Shown: positions 26,245-35,521, counted from the stretch's first letter. The stretch: DNA of 64,000 nucleotides from Pseudomonas sp. VD-NE ins (GCF_031882575.1 NZ_CP134772.1:2995001-3059000), one strand, 5' to 3'. Numbers and translations: made by a program. Notes: generated by a model not told the origin, from the letters alone.

Positions 26245-26318
26245 GTCATGAGCATTCGTTCATGCTGCGATGAGGAGACTTCGTTTTAATCCCGGCGCTG
26301 CATTGCCTAAAGTGGCGC

Positions 26319-27146
26319 ATGCCTATCCATATCATCTTCCTCGTGCTTTTCGCCGCGCTCCTGCATGCCAGCTGGAATGCGCTGCTGCGTAGCGGCGCCG
26401 ATCGGCTGTGGTCGATGACAGTAATGTGCATTGCCATCGCGATCACCAGTGTTATCGCCGCAGTGTTCATGGTGCCCCCCGCGATTGAGAGCTGGGGCTA
26501 CGCGGTGCTGTCGGGGTTGCTGCATGTCGGCTACAACCTGTTTCTGGTACGCAGTTATCGGGTCGGCGACCTGGGGCAGACCTATCCGATTTCTCGTGGA
26601 TCGTCGCCGGTGCTGATCACTTTGGGGGCCGCCGTGTTTGCCGGAGAACGCATCACGCCTGACGTGTTACTCGGTATTGCGCTGGTGTCAGGCGGGATTA
26701 TGTCGCTGGCTTTCAGAGGGCGCAGTCTGTCGGTTCCCAGCCTGCCTTATGCGCTGGGTACGGGCGGTTTTATCGCGGCCTACAGCGTGGTCGACGGCAT
26801 CGGCGCCCGGCTCTCCGGCGCGCCGCTGGCCTACACGGTGTGGATGTGCGCCCTGTGGGGCGTGCTGATGCCGGTGGTCTACATCGGCCTACGCGATGCC
26901 CGCAGCTTGTTCTGCGTCCGGCGCGGAACAGTGACCGCGTTGGTCGGGGGGCTGGTCTCTTTGCTCGCGTACGGAATGGTCATCTACGCCATGAACGAAG
27001 CGCCGCTGGGCGCGGTATCGGCATTGCGCGAAACCAGCGTGCTGTTTGCGGCGTTGATCGGCTATGTGTTTCTCGGCGAGACGCTCACCGCGCGCCGGAT
27101 ACTGGCATGCGTAGTGATCGCCAGCGGCACCCTCATCATCGGCTGA
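26319..27146 (+). CDS. EamA/DMT-family inner-membrane exporter
   Basis: A 275-residue protein of the drug/metabolite transporter superfamily, with two EamA repeats and about ten hydrophobic helices. Typical elements are HASWNALLRSG near the N-terminus, RVGDLGQTYPISRGSSPVLI at the end of repeat one and MNEAPLGAVSALRETSVLFA in repeat two. Family members export amino acids or other small metabolites; the substrate here is not known. It follows the LysR gene and is followed 30 bases later by the SDR gene, so the three may form a unit. Confidence 0.87.
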   Translation: MPIHIIFLVLFAALLHASWNALLRSGADRLWSMTVMCIAIAITSVIAAVFMVPPAIESWGYAVLSGLLHVGYNLFLVRSYRVGDLGQTYPISRGSSPVLITLGAAVFAGERITPDVLLGIALVSGGIMSLAFRGRSLSVPSLPYALGTGGFIAAYSVVDGIGARLSGAPLAYTVWMCALWGVLMPVVYIGLRDARSLFCVRRGTVTALVGGLVSLLAYGMVIYAMNEAPLGAVSALRETSVLFAALIGYVFLGETLTARRILACVVIASGTLIIG

Positions 27147-27175
27147 TGCAGCCAGCGGCTCAGGAGCTTTATTTC

Positions 27176-27937
27176 ATGGTCAACGTCTCGCAGACACCGC
27201 TGATTCTAATCACGGGTGGAAGTCGTGGAGTGGGGGCCGCCACCGCGCGGCTCGCCGCCGAAAGAGGTTATGACGTCGCTATCAGCTACGTTGCCAACGA
27301 GTCCGCAGCGCTGGCCGTGGCTGCGGATGTAGAAGCATTGGGGCGCCGGGCGTTGGCGATGCGGGCCGACAGTGCGGACCCGCAACAGGTGGCCGATTTG
27401 TTCACTGCCATCGACCGCACCTTCGGACGCATCGACGTCCTGGTCAATAACGCCGGGATGCTGGCGCCTCAGTCGCGCCTGGAGAACCTTGGCTTCGAGC
27501 GGATGCAGCGCATCTTTGCGGTCAATGCCATTGGGCCAATACTCTGTGCCCAACAGGCGGTGAAGCGTATGTCTTACCGTCACAACGGCCCGGGCGGTGT
27601 GGTGATCAATGTCTCTTCGGCTTCGGCGCGCCTCGGCAGCCCCAACGAGTACGTCGACTATGCGGCATCAAAGGGCGCGTTGGAGACGTTCACCATTGGC
27701 TTTGCAAAGGAGGTGGCTCGGGAAGGTATACGCGTCAACTGTATTCGCCCCGGACATATCTATACCGAAATGCATGCCAGTGGTGGTGAGCCGGGGCGAG
27801 TTGATCGTGTCAAGGACTCGATCCCGATGGGGCGGGGCGGACAGCCTGAGGAAGTGGCACGCGCGATTCTATGGTTGGCGAGCGCGGAGGCTTCATTCGT
27901 TACCGGTACATTTCTCGATGTAACGGGAGGTAAATGA
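27176..27937 (+). CDS. Short-chain dehydrogenase/reductase (SDR)
   Basis: A 253-residue classical SDR. It has the NAD(P) motif ITGGSRGVGAATARLAAERG (TGxxxGxG), NNAG at VLVNNAGML, catalytic Ser in NVSSASARLG, YxxxK in YVDYAASKGALE, and the C-terminal SFVTGTFLDVTGG. The start is ATG 27176 with AGGAG 9 bases upstream; the frame stays open upstream into the exporter gene by chance. The G-S-R at the cofactor loop fits an NADP preference. It is probably co-transcribed with the EamA exporter. The substrate cannot be read from the sequence. Confidence 0.9.
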   Translation: MVNVSQTPLILITGGSRGVGAATARLAAERGYDVAISYVANESAALAVAADVEALGRRALAMRADSADPQQVADLFTAIDRTFGRIDVLVNNAGMLAPQSRLENLGFERMQRIFAVNAIGPILCAQQAVKRMSYRHNGPGGVVINVSSASARLGSPNEYVDYAASKGALETFTIGFAKEVAREGIRVNCIRPGHIYTEMHASGGEPGRVDRVKDSIPMGRGGQPEEVARAILWLASAEASFVTGTFLDVTGGK

Positions 27938-27958
27938 GTCGGTGGCAGGGATCATCGA

Positions 27959-28927
27959 CTAGCTGCATTCGGCTTGCCTCACCTTGCGACTCAATCCAGG
28001 TGTCTTGCCCGTAATGCGCTTGAATGCACGACTGAAAGCGGCCTGGGAGGTATAGCCCAAACGTTGCGCTACCTCTTCAATCGGTAGCCTTTCGAGGGTC
28101 AGCCACTGGCTCGCAAGCCGCATCCGCAGTTCGGTGACATAGCGTAGCGGGGCCATGCCAATCGTCGCCTGGAAACGGTCCGCGAAGACCGAGCGTGAGG
28201 TGTTGCAGTGCTCTGCCAGCTGCGCAACAGTCCAGTCGCGGCCCGGTTGTTGATGGAGCGCAAGCAGTGCACCGGCCAAGCGGGGGTCGCGCAAGGCGGC
28301 GACCAGGCCAGAGGCATTGCCGCAGGCGCACTCGACCCAGCCGCGAACGACCATGGCCGCCACCACGTCGGCCAAACGCGCGAGGATACCGGCGTAGCCG
28401 ACGCGTGCGGCGCTGACCTCACGTTCCATGGTAGTCAGGATCGGCACCAGTCCGGGGTAACGCTGGCCGCCGGCATCAATCAGCATCAGTCCCGGCATCA
28501 GCCGGCCAAGGCCATGGATACTGCCCAGTTCAAACTCCATACAAGCACTGAACAGAATAGTGCTCGGAGTGGCGCTGGCATCGGTTCCGGTATCCACCGC
28601 GCTGACGGTTTCACCCAAGGGCGCACCGTCTAGACGATCGATGTCCTGAACAGGCGCGCCCTGATGGGAAAACAGTTGATGGGCTGCGCCATGGGAAATA
28701 AACACGGCGTTGCCGGCAGACAGCGCGTAGGTGCTGCCGTCCTCCATTCGCAGTACCGCATTGCCTAAGGCCATGAAGTGGAACCAGGCGTGCCCAGGTT
28801 TTTCCGCAAAGCCCAAACCGAAAGCTGGACCCGTCTGGATGCGCCGGTATTCAACGCCACGCAGGCGCATGCCGCGCAACAGTTCGTTGATGAGGTCCGA
28901 GGAAAGAGCAAACTGATCTACAGGCAT
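27959..28927 (-). CDS. AraC-family regulator with cupin N-terminus
   Basis: A 322-residue AraC/XylS regulator. The N-terminal part (about 1-180) looks like a cupin_6 sensor domain (AWFHFMALGNAVLRMEDGST, GNAVFISHGAAHQL). The C-terminal part has the double helix-turn-helix (WTVAQLAEHCNTSRSVFADR and LPIEEVAQRLGYTSQAAFSR, then FKRITGKTPG). It is divergent from the MFS gene, with about 100 bases between, the usual layout for regulation of the neighbouring exporter. Its effector is unknown. Confidence 0.9.
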   Translation of the reverse strand: MPVDQFALSSDLINELLRGMRLRGVEYRRIQTGPAFGLGFAEKPGHAWFHFMALGNAVLRMEDGSTYALSAGNAVFISHGAAHQLFSHQGAPVQDIDRLDGAPLGETVSAVDTGTDASATPSTILFSACMEFELGSIHGLGRLMPGLMLIDAGGQRYPGLVPILTTMEREVSAARVGYAGILARLADVVAAMVVRGWVECACGNASGLVAALRDPRLAGALLALHQQPGRDWTVAQLAEHCNTSRSVFADRFQATIGMAPLRYVTELRMRLASQWLTLERLPIEEVAQRLGYTSQAAFSRAFKRITGKTPGLSRKVRQAECS

Positions 28928-29029
28928 CGTTCAGGTGTTTTGATCAAAAAGTGGAGACTGTGGATCATAGATCATCCGGATTTCGGCGCCTAGACTTCGG
29001 CTCGCAATGAAACTTGGGAGATCTGTGCA

Positions 29030-30280
29030 ATGACTGACTGTGTATGTAACACCGTATCCGACCGCCATTGCGGCGTCGGCGCGGACGTAGAACCTGCAAC
29101 CCCGGCGTGGATGGCAGTATTTTCGTTGGCAATGGGGGTGTTCGGATTACTGACCGCTGAGTACCTTCCGGCCAGTTTGTTGACGCTGATGTCTACCGAC
29201 CTGGGTGTGTCCGAAGCGCTGGCTGGCCAGGCGGTAACGGTAACCGCCGTGGTGGCGCTGTTCGCCGGCTTGTTGGTGCCAGGTCTGACCCGTGGTATCG
29301 ACCGACGTTGGGTGTTGTTGGGTTTTTCGACGTTGATGGTCGCCTCCAATCTGTTGGTCGCCGTTTCCTCCAGCTTCGCGGTGCTGTTATTGATGCGCAT
29401 CTTGCTGGGTATTGCCCTTGGAGGGTTCTGGAGCATGGCGGCGGCGGTAGCGATGCGTTTGGTGCCGAGCGCTTTGTTGCCCCGGGCGCTGTCGATCATT
29501 TTCAGCGGCATCGCCATCGGCACGGTCGTGGCAGTGCCGCTGGGCAGCTATCTGGGCGGGCTGTATGGCTGGCGCAGCGCGTTCTTCGCAGCGGCGGTGG
29601 TAGGCATGGTGACCCTGGCTTTCCAGGCGTTCACTCTGCCGCGTCTTGCGCCGCGCCGGCCGGCACGCCTGCGCACTGTGCTCGAGGTGTTGCAGCGCCC
29701 AGGCATCGCCATGGGGATGTTCGGTTGTGTGCTGGTGCACAGCGGGCACTTCGCGATGTTTACCTATGTTCGACCCTTCCTTGAAGGGACTACCGGCATC
29801 GGCGCGCAAGGGCTGTCACTGATGCTGCTGGGGTTCGGTGTGGCGAACTTCGTCGGCACGCTATTGGCCGGCAGGCTGCTGGAGCACCACCCGCTGGCCA
29901 CTCTGGTGCTGATGCCCGCGCTGGTCGGCATTGCAGCACTGGCGTTGGTGCTGTTGCCGGCCTCGGTACCGGGGCAAGCGGTACTGCTGGCGGTCTGGGG
30001 CATGGCATTTGGTGGTGTGCCGGTGGCGTGGTCGAACTGGGTCGCCAGCGCGGTACCTGATCAGGCGGAAAGCGCCGGTGGCATGGTAGTGGCCTCTGTG
30101 CAGTCAGCCATCGCCACGGGCGCCGCCGCTGGCGGTGCAATGTTCAGCCTCGGTGGCAGCGCAGGCGTATTCGTAGCGGCAGCCGTGCTGATGCTGCTGG
30201 CGGCGTTGCTGATTGCTCTGCGTGTCCGCGTCCCTTCTACCCATGGCATTCGCCAGTCCAAGCCCGCGCTGCACCTTTGA
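29030..30280 (+). CDS. MFS transporter (AraJ/NepI-like efflux permease)
   Basis: A 416-residue major facilitator with 12 hydrophobic helices. The N-terminal GVFGLLTAEYLPASLLTLMS and later LGIALGGFWSMAAAVAMRLV are typical of the DHA1 / sugar-efflux-like group (AraJ, NepI, YdhP). The start ATG 29030 has GGGAG 8 bases upstream. The protein ends in a basic cytoplasmic tail. It is divergent from the AraC regulator, which probably controls it. The substrate is not predictable; purine nucleosides, sugars and drugs are all known in the family. Confidence 0.88.
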   Translation: MTDCVCNTVSDRHCGVGADVEPATPAWMAVFSLAMGVFGLLTAEYLPASLLTLMSTDLGVSEALAGQAVTVTAVVALFAGLLVPGLTRGIDRRWVLLGFSTLMVASNLLVAVSSSFAVLLLMRILLGIALGGFWSMAAAVAMRLVPSALLPRALSIIFSGIAIGTVVAVPLGSYLGGLYGWRSAFFAAAVVGMVTLAFQAFTLPRLAPRRPARLRTVLEVLQRPGIAMGMFGCVLVHSGHFAMFTYVRPFLEGTTGIGAQGLSLMLLGFGVANFVGTLLAGRLLEHHPLATLVLMPALVGIAALALVLLPASVPGQAVLLAVWGMAFGGVPVAWSNWVASAVPDQAESAGGMVVASVQSAIATGAAAGGAMFSLGGSAGVFVAAAVLMLLAALLIALRVRVPSTHGIRQSKPALHL

Positions 30281-30697
30281 TCCGGTTTGCCAAACCGCCT
30301 CGATCCGTCCGTAACCAGGGACGCAGCCGTGTTATCGAGCTGCAAGCGGGGCGAACCGACCCTGTTCTGTTACTGAACTCCCATGCCGCTAATGGGCCAG
30401 TTGGATTGGGTCCAACTGGCGCAGAAGCCGGATCCCGAAACCTGGCAGGGTTGGGTCAGTGAAGCAGCGGCGAGGAAAATCGATGCGACGTTTTGCAAGG
30501 TTTTCCAAGGCAGGGAAGCCTTTCTTTAATCGCAGATAGATTGCGCTGAGTTTGCCGATGTTCGCCGTTCTAAAGTGCGCACCGTCGCGGTCGATAACTC
30601 AGAGTACGCATGGGCTCTATCTCCTCATAACAACACATGCGACGTTCAATGCTAGCGTTTCTCCTTGCCAAAACTATAAATACCCGCAGGTGAAGTC
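30281..30697. other. Intergenic region with a chemoreceptor promoter
   Basis: About 415 bases between the MFS gene and the chemoreceptor. I see no convincing coding region; a short plus frame at 30277-30462 overlaps the MFS stop and has no family resemblance. The functional element is the FliA-type promoter at 30571-30597. Confidence 0.6.
30571..30597 (+). promoter_or_regulatory. FliA (sigma-28) promoter of the chemoreceptor gene
   Basis: TAAAGTGC, 11 bases, then GTCGATAA. The FliA consensus is TAAA(GTTT)-N11-GCCGATAA, so only a few positions differ and the spacing is exact. It lies about 100 bases before the chemoreceptor ATG and points towards it, which places the receptor in the flagellar/chemotaxis regulon. 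Confidence 0.85.
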
Positions 30698-32641
30698 ATG
30701 AATATCAAGCAGAAGTTGACCTGGGCGTTTGCGGCTATCGCATGCGTCCCGGTCATCCTGGTCGCCGTTTTGGTAGTGCTGAATCTGCGAGAGGGGGCCC
30801 TGGCCAATTTCCTCGACAGCAGCGGTCGCGAGATCCGCCAGATCGACAATGGCATGAAGCAGTTTTTCGACGGCATAAGCCAAAACGTCGACTATGTAGC
30901 CAAGGACCCGCGCGTTGTCGCGGCCAAAAACCTCAAGAGCTACGCGGGTGCCGAAGCCGCGCAAATTCCCCTTACTCAGACCAACAAAGAGCTGCTGGCG
31001 ATATTCGACCAGTTCGCCAAAAGCCATCCGAGTACCGCTTACCTGTCTCTGGGTCTGAGCGACGGCGGCTACGCCAGTTGGCCGGACGACACCAAACTGA
31101 ACAACTACGACCCGCGCGTACGTCCCTGGTATAAAGCGGCCATCGCCGCGCCAGGCGCCACCGTGCGCACCGGTGCCTACTATTGGGCGCCGGACGATGT
31201 GACGCTGATCGGCACTGTGCGTACTGTCGCCGACGCCGCCGGGAATATCCTGGGAGTGGTTGGTCTGGACGTGTCGCTCAAGCAGCTCACCGAGCTGGTG
31301 CGCAACATCAAGCTGGGCGATAGCGGCTACCTGATGCTGGTGGAAGACAACGGTAACGTGCTGGTAGACCCCAGCGACGCGAAGCACAACTTCAAACCTC
31401 TGGCCGACCTGGGGCCCAACTACGCCGAACTAGCCAAGGGAGGCGACGGCGTGACCCAAATCGAGATTGATGGCGTGGCGTACATGGCCAACGTGGTCAG
31501 CTCCAAAGGCCTGGGCTGGCGCTTTATCGGCCTGATCAAGCGTGATGAAGTGATGGCCGACGTCACCCGCCTGACCTGGTTGATCGCCGCCATTGCCGCG
31601 GCATTGGCGTTGGTGTTCGCGATAGTAGGCGCCAGCTTTGCCAGCGTCATCGTGCGTCCGATTCGCGGCGTGGCCGACGGCCTGCAAGAAATCGCCGAAG
31701 GAGAAGGCGACCTGACGCGCCAACTCCAGGTGCAGGGCAAGGACGAAACCGCCAGCCTGGCGGGCTGGTTCAACCAGTTCCTGGGCATGATCGCACAATT
31801 GGTGCAGCGCATCGGCAACGCCTCATCTGACCTGCAGACCGCCGCCGCCGAGACTAGCGACGTGGCCAACAACATGAACCAGGCTGCAGGTCGCCAGCGT
31901 GAAGCCGTGGAGCTGGTGAGCACTGCGTTCAACGAAATGGTCGCTACTGCCAACGAAGTCGCACGTTCGTGCAGTGCCGCCGCGTCGAGTGCCGACGAAG
32001 GCTACCGCGACGTACATGACGGCCAGCACCACATCGGCGAAGCCACCGGCAGCGTGCTCAAGCTCAGCGAAGACCTGCAAAAGTCGACCCAGACCATGCA
32101 GTTGCTGGAGCAGGACAGCCAGAACATCAACACCATTCTCGACACCATCCGCTCGATTGCCGAGCAGACCAACTTGCTGGCGCTCAATGCAGCGATTGAA
32201 GCGGCGCGCGCCGGTGACCAAGGCCGAGGCTTCGCCGTGGTCGCCGACGAAGTCCGCGCCCTGGCTCGCAGGACAGCCGACTCCACCGGCGAGATCGACA
32301 GCTTGCTGGGCAATCTCGCCCGCCGCACCCAAGAGGTCACGCAGCAGATGCAAGGCAGCCTGCAAGTGTCCCACGCCAGTGTGGAACGCATTCAGCAGGC
32401 GCGTGACAGCTTCGACAAGATCCGTGGCTCGGTGGACTCGATCCGCGACCAGAATACCCAGATCGCCACAGCCGCCGAGGAGCAGCACCAGGTGGCCGAA
32501 GAGATCAATCGCCACATCGCGCAGATCCATGCCGATGCCCAACTGGTCGAAGGCTTTGCTCAGTCGTCACAGGCTGGCTCGGGTCGATTGATAGACATTT
32601 CCGGTCAGCTCAAAGGCCTGGTGGGTCGTTTCAAATATTAG
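30698..32641 (+). CDS. Methyl-accepting chemotaxis protein with dCache amino-acid/amine-type sensor
   Basis: A 647-residue transmembrane receptor: TM1 about 8-28, periplasmic double-Cache domain about 35-275, TM2 about 282-305, HAMP about 305-360, and a cytoplasmic signalling domain with the hairpin tip [20 protein letters not shown]. In the membrane-distal Cache subdomain Tyr137, Arg142, Trp144, Tyr145 and Asp191 match the dCache_1AA pattern (Y-x4-R-x-W-Y ... D) known for amino-acid sensing; related amine sensors share part of it. Pseudomonas relatives include the PctA/B/C and TlpQ receptors. No CheB/CheR-tethering pentapeptide ends the protein (GRFKY). A FliA promoter precedes it and a bidirectional terminator follows. 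Confidence 0.92.
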   Translation: MNIKQKLTWAFAAIACVPVILVAVLVVLNLREGALANFLDSSGREIRQIDNGMKQFFDGISQNVDYVAKDPRVVAAKNLKSYAGAEAAQIPLTQTNKELLAIFDQFAKSHPSTAYLSLGLSDGGYASWPDDTKLNNYDPRVRPWYKAAIAAPGATVRTGAYYWAPDDVTLIGTVRTVADAAGNILGVVGLDVSLKQLTELVRNIKLGDSGYLMLVEDNGNVLVDPSDAKHNFKPLADLGPNYAELAKGGDGVTQIEIDGVAYMANVVSSKGLGWRFIGLIKRDEVMADVTRLTWLIAAIAAALALVFAIVGASFASVIVRPIRGVADGLQEIAEGEGDLTRQLQVQGKDETASLAGWFNQFLGMIAQLVQRIGNASSDLQTAAAETSDVANNMNQAAGRQREAVELVSTAFNEMVATANEVARSCSAAASSADEGYRDVHDGQHHIGEATGSVLKLSEDLQKSTQTMQLLEQDSQNINTILDTIRSIAEQTNLLALNAAIEAARAGDQGRGFAVVADEVRALARRTADSTGEIDSLLGNLARRTQEVTQQMQGSLQVSHASVERIQQARDSFDKIRGSVDSIRDQNTQIATAAEEQHQVAEEINRHIAQIHADAQLVEGFAQSSQAGSGRLIDISGQLKGLVGRFKY

Positions 32642-32650
32642 TATCCCGAT

Positions 32651-32688
32651 CCGAATGAAAACGGTGAGCGCTCACCGTTTTCATTCGG
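32651..32688. terminator. Perfect 38-bp palindrome, bidirectional terminator
   Basis: CCGAATGAAAACGGTGAGC (32651-32669) is the exact reverse complement of 32670-32688. The inner stem ACGGTGAGC is flanked by AAAA/TTTT, so it should terminate both the chemoreceptor and mexT transcripts, which converge here. Confidence 0.85.
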
Positions 32689-32765
32689 CCGACATACGCT
32701 GTTCTATTGCTTCCACTGTTCCACTGAAAGCCTCAGACTGGTCTATCGAATAGCGGAGAAGACCC

Positions 32766-33680
32766 CTAGAGACTATCCGGATCCCCAAAGAACATCTGAA
32801 TCCGCGACCTTAACCACCGCTCCCCCGGATCATTATCCTGCGACCCACGCCACGCCATATGCAGCTCAAAGGTACGCGTCGGCAGCGGTGGATCTTCCGC
32901 GCGAACACCGCCAGCCGCCGTCAGCGCATCCGCCGTGTAATCCGGCACGGTTGCCACGATGTCAGTGCCTGCCAGCAAAGTACTCAAGCCGTTGAACTGC
33001 GGAACGGCCAGTACCACATGACGTTTGCGCCCCAGTTTCTCCAGCTCTTCATCAATAAAACCACTGAGGTCGCCGGCAAACGACACCAGCGCATGCGGCC
33101 GCGCGCAATAGTCATCCAGGCTCAACGGCCCCGGCACGGTATCGGCGCGCAGCAGTTTTGGTGCGCTGCGACGCAGGACCTTGCGCTTGGCGTTGGCCGG
33201 CAGGTCCGTGGTGTAGCTGACGCCAATGGATATCTCGCCGGAGGCCAACAGGCCCGGCATCAATATGTAGTTGACGCGGCGGATCACCAACACGATGCCC
33301 GGCGATTCGGCGCGCAGGCGTTTGAGCAGCATCGGCAGCAAGGCGAATTCGACGTCGTCGGACAAACCGATCCGAAACACCGAAGTGCTGGTCGCCGGGT
33401 CGAATTCGGCCGCGCGGCTGACGGCGGTCGAAATCGAATCGAGGGCCGGCGAGAGCAGGGCGAAGATTTCCACCGCACGGGCCGACGGTTCCATGCTGCG
33501 CCCGGTGCGCACGAATAGCGGGTCATCGAACAGGCTGCGCAGGCGCGAAAGCGCCGCACTGATCGCCGGTTGACCGAGAAACAGCTTTTCTGCCGCCCGG
33601 GTCACACTGCGTTCGTGCATCAATGTTTCGAATACGATCAACAGGTTCAGGTCGACACGACGCAGGTCATTACGATTCAT
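32766..33680 (-). CDS. mexT: LysR-family activator MexT
   Basis: A 304-residue LTTR that reads nearly as P. aeruginosa MexT: MNRNDLRRVDLNLLIVFETL, then VTRAAEKLFLGQPAISAALS in the helix-turn-helix, and a conserved effector domain (AVPQFNGLSTLLAGTDIVAT). The start ATG 33680 has AGGA 6 bases upstream; the frame is open to 33743. MexT is a redox-sensitive activator of mexEF-oprN and mexS. The gene is intact, with no frameshift or the 8-bp insertion that inactivates it in some P. aeruginosa lines. It is divergent from mexS, as in P. aeruginosa. However, mexE is not next: about 10.4 kb separate the mexT stop from the mexE start. Confidence 0.95.
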   Translation of the reverse strand: MNRNDLRRVDLNLLIVFETLMHERSVTRAAEKLFLGQPAISAALSRLRSLFDDPLFVRTGRSMEPSARAVEIFALLSPALDSISTAVSRAAEFDPATSTSVFRIGLSDDVEFALLPMLLKRLRAESPGIVLVIRRVNYILMPGLLASGEISIGVSYTTDLPANAKRKVLRRSAPKLLRADTVPGPLSLDDYCARPHALVSFAGDLSGFIDEELEKLGRKRHVVLAVPQFNGLSTLLAGTDIVATVPDYTADALTAAGGVRAEDPPLPTRTFELHMAWRGSQDNDPGERWLRSRIQMFFGDPDSL

Positions 33681-33871
33681 CTGGAGTCCTGGCAGAGTCA
33701 TCAAGCTTGACGAGAGCGGCCATATGAGAACAATGGCCGGCATGAATCTTACGGGGAAAGGCTGGTACTCTGCACCGGAAAATTCAGCTTTACTGAGACG
33801 GTGGCAGCAGTTTTTTCATGGATTTTGCCAATGCCGCCCCTGTTGCGGAATCAATGACAGGCATGTCGACT

Positions 33872-33883
33872 ATTAATAGCCAC
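33872..33883 (+). promoter_or_regulatory. Candidate MexT-binding motif upstream of mexS
   Basis: ATTAATAGCCAC lies 67 bases before the mexS ATG in the mexS orientation, and differs by one base from the motif upstream of mexE (22538-22527, read on the minus strand). GTCGAC stands just upstream (33865-33870). The fit to the remembered MexT consensus is partial. Confidence 0.45.
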
Positions 33884-33950
33884 TGATAGTCTTGGGTCAA
33901 AAGCCCAGATAGAGTTCATGGCATTAGAGGTTACTTTGACGAGGTTTGCG

Positions 33951-34973
33951 ATGTCCCGCACGATCCGTTTTCACAAGTTTGGTCCGGCCGAGGTGCTCAA
34001 ATGCGAAGAGCATGCGGCCGCTCAGCCAGGTCCTGGCGAAGTGCAGGTGCGTGTCGAGGCGATCGGCATCAGCTGGTATGACACCCTCTGGCGTCAGAAT
34101 CTGGCCTCGTCTCAGGCGCGACTGCCTGCGGGTCTTGGTCACGAGATGGCCGGTGTGATCACCGCTGTCGGCGACGGTGTCGATGATCTGGCAGTGGGTG
34201 ACAAGGTCGCCAGCTTTCCGGCCGAAAGTGCGAACGACTACCCGGTCTACGGCGAATCGATCGTACTGCCGCGTACCGCGCTGACCCGTTATCCGGACGT
34301 GCTTAGCCCAATCGAAGCCAGCGTGCATTACACGCCGTTGCTGATCGCCTACTTTGCCTACGCCGATCTGGCGCGGGTCAAACCGGGGCAATTTGCGCTG
34401 GTCACTGATGCCAGTCATTGCGCCGGCCCTTCGTTTGTCCAGTTGGGCAAGGCGATGGGCGTGCGGGTGATTGCTGCGACCAAAGAAGCGGAGGAGCGCG
34501 AATACCTGCTGTCCCTCGGTGCGGAAAAAGTCATCGTCACCGAAGAGGAAGATCTGTTGATGCGAATCAACAAGATCACCGACAACCGTGGTGTCGACGT
34601 GGTGTTTGACGGTCTCGGTGGCCCGCAGATGTCGTTGCTTGGCGATGTGCTGGCGCCGCGTGGCAGCCTGGTGTTGTATGGCTTGCAGGGCGGCAACCAG
34701 ACGCCGTTCCCGGCCTGTGCAGCGTTCCAGAAGAACATCCAGTTCTTCGTGCACTGCATCGGCAACTTCACCGGCAAGCCGGAACTGGGCATCACTCAGG
34801 ATCACGTCGCGTTGCAACGAGCCTTGCGTGACATCAATCAGTTGACCGCTGACCGCGTGTTGCTGCCGCTCAAGACCCGTGTATTTCCGTTCAACGAGTT
34901 TGTCGAAGCGCATCGCTACATGGACGAATGCCCATGCCGCGAGCGGGTCGCCCTGCAAGTCGAACCGGCGTAA
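33951..34973 (+). CDS. mexS: MexS-type zinc-independent alcohol dehydrogenase/quinone oxidoreductase
   Basis: A 340-residue medium-chain dehydrogenase/reductase of the quinone-oxidoreductase group. It has an N-terminal GroES-like domain (PGPGEVQVRVEAIGISWYDT, LPAGLGHEMAGVITAVGDGV) and a Rossmann domain (GVDVVFDGLGGPQ). The structural- and catalytic-zinc cysteine clusters of alcohol dehydrogenases are absent. The start is ATG 33951 with GAGG 6 bases upstream; ATG 33918 is the alternative. In P. aeruginosa MexS keeps MexT inactive, probably by removing an electrophilic metabolite; loss of MexS induces MexEF-OprN. Its divergent position next to mexT identifies it. Confidence 0.9.
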   Translation: MSRTIRFHKFGPAEVLKCEEHAAAQPGPGEVQVRVEAIGISWYDTLWRQNLASSQARLPAGLGHEMAGVITAVGDGVDDLAVGDKVASFPAESANDYPVYGESIVLPRTALTRYPDVLSPIEASVHYTPLLIAYFAYADLARVKPGQFALVTDASHCAGPSFVQLGKAMGVRVIAATKEAEEREYLLSLGAEKVIVTEEEDLLMRINKITDNRGVDVVFDGLGGPQMSLLGDVLAPRGSLVLYGLQGGNQTPFPACAAFQKNIQFFVHCIGNFTGKPELGITQDHVALQRALRDINQLTADRVLLPLKTRVFPFNEFVEAHRYMDECPCRERVALQVEPA

Positions 34974-35521
34974 GCCCTTCAATCAGAGTCCGTGGCCCCA
35001 CGGACTCTTTTGCGTTTACCTCCCTCTTGAAAGACAGAGCTTTCCGGTGCTGCCCCCGGGACCGTTCAGCAACTGAACTGGTTTTTGCTCTCGATCTGTA
35101 TCTTCTAATCACAATGTAAGCCCTGATAATTGAATGATTACTTTCATCTCAAGGAATGAGCCATGGCTGTGCATTCAATTTGTCCTGCGCGATATCAAAC
35201 GAATAAATCGATTGATCAAGCCAACTTTTGTTTAATTGTTGTAGGGCTATTCGGAAACCGCTTCTCTTTTTCTTGTACTCACTTGCCGTGGGACCTTGTG
35301 GGAAGTTTCCTAGGACTGCGTCCCGAAAAAAATATCTCAACAATTACAGGGGTTTGAGGCTGTATCTCGGCGACGGGAGGGGTTTTAACAGCTCAAGTGT
35401 TTCAAATAACTACAAACTTGTAAGTGTTAGCATTCGAACGTCTATTACTTATTGATGAATTGTCGCCTGACTGCTGTTTCAGTCCGCGCGGCATGAAACT
35501 TTCGATACCGGGTAAATACCG
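34974..35521. other. AT-rich intergenic region after mexS
   Basis: Nearly 550 bases. It opens with the mexS terminator and then becomes clearly more AT-rich than the surroundings (about 35100-35460). A 64-codon frame at 35163-35357 has a plausible AAGG site before its ATG, but its translation (MAVHSICPARYQTNKSIDQA at the start) resembles nothing I know. A small gene, an untranslated leader or a decayed insertion are all possible. Confidence 0.5.
34986..35011 (+). terminator. Intrinsic terminator of mexS
   Basis: GAGTCCGTGG (34986-34995) pairs with CCACGGACTC (34998-35007) around two bases, followed by TTTT. It lies 13 bases past the mexS stop. Confidence 0.85.

Noticed and set aside
26840..27175. 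N-terminal extension of the SDR gene
   Set aside because: The frame is open through the EamA exporter gene by chance. The SDR motif begins just after ATG 27176, which has AGGAG at the right distance.
30277..30462. 61-codon frame after the MFS gene
   Set aside because: It overlaps the MFS stop, has no ribosome site and no domain.
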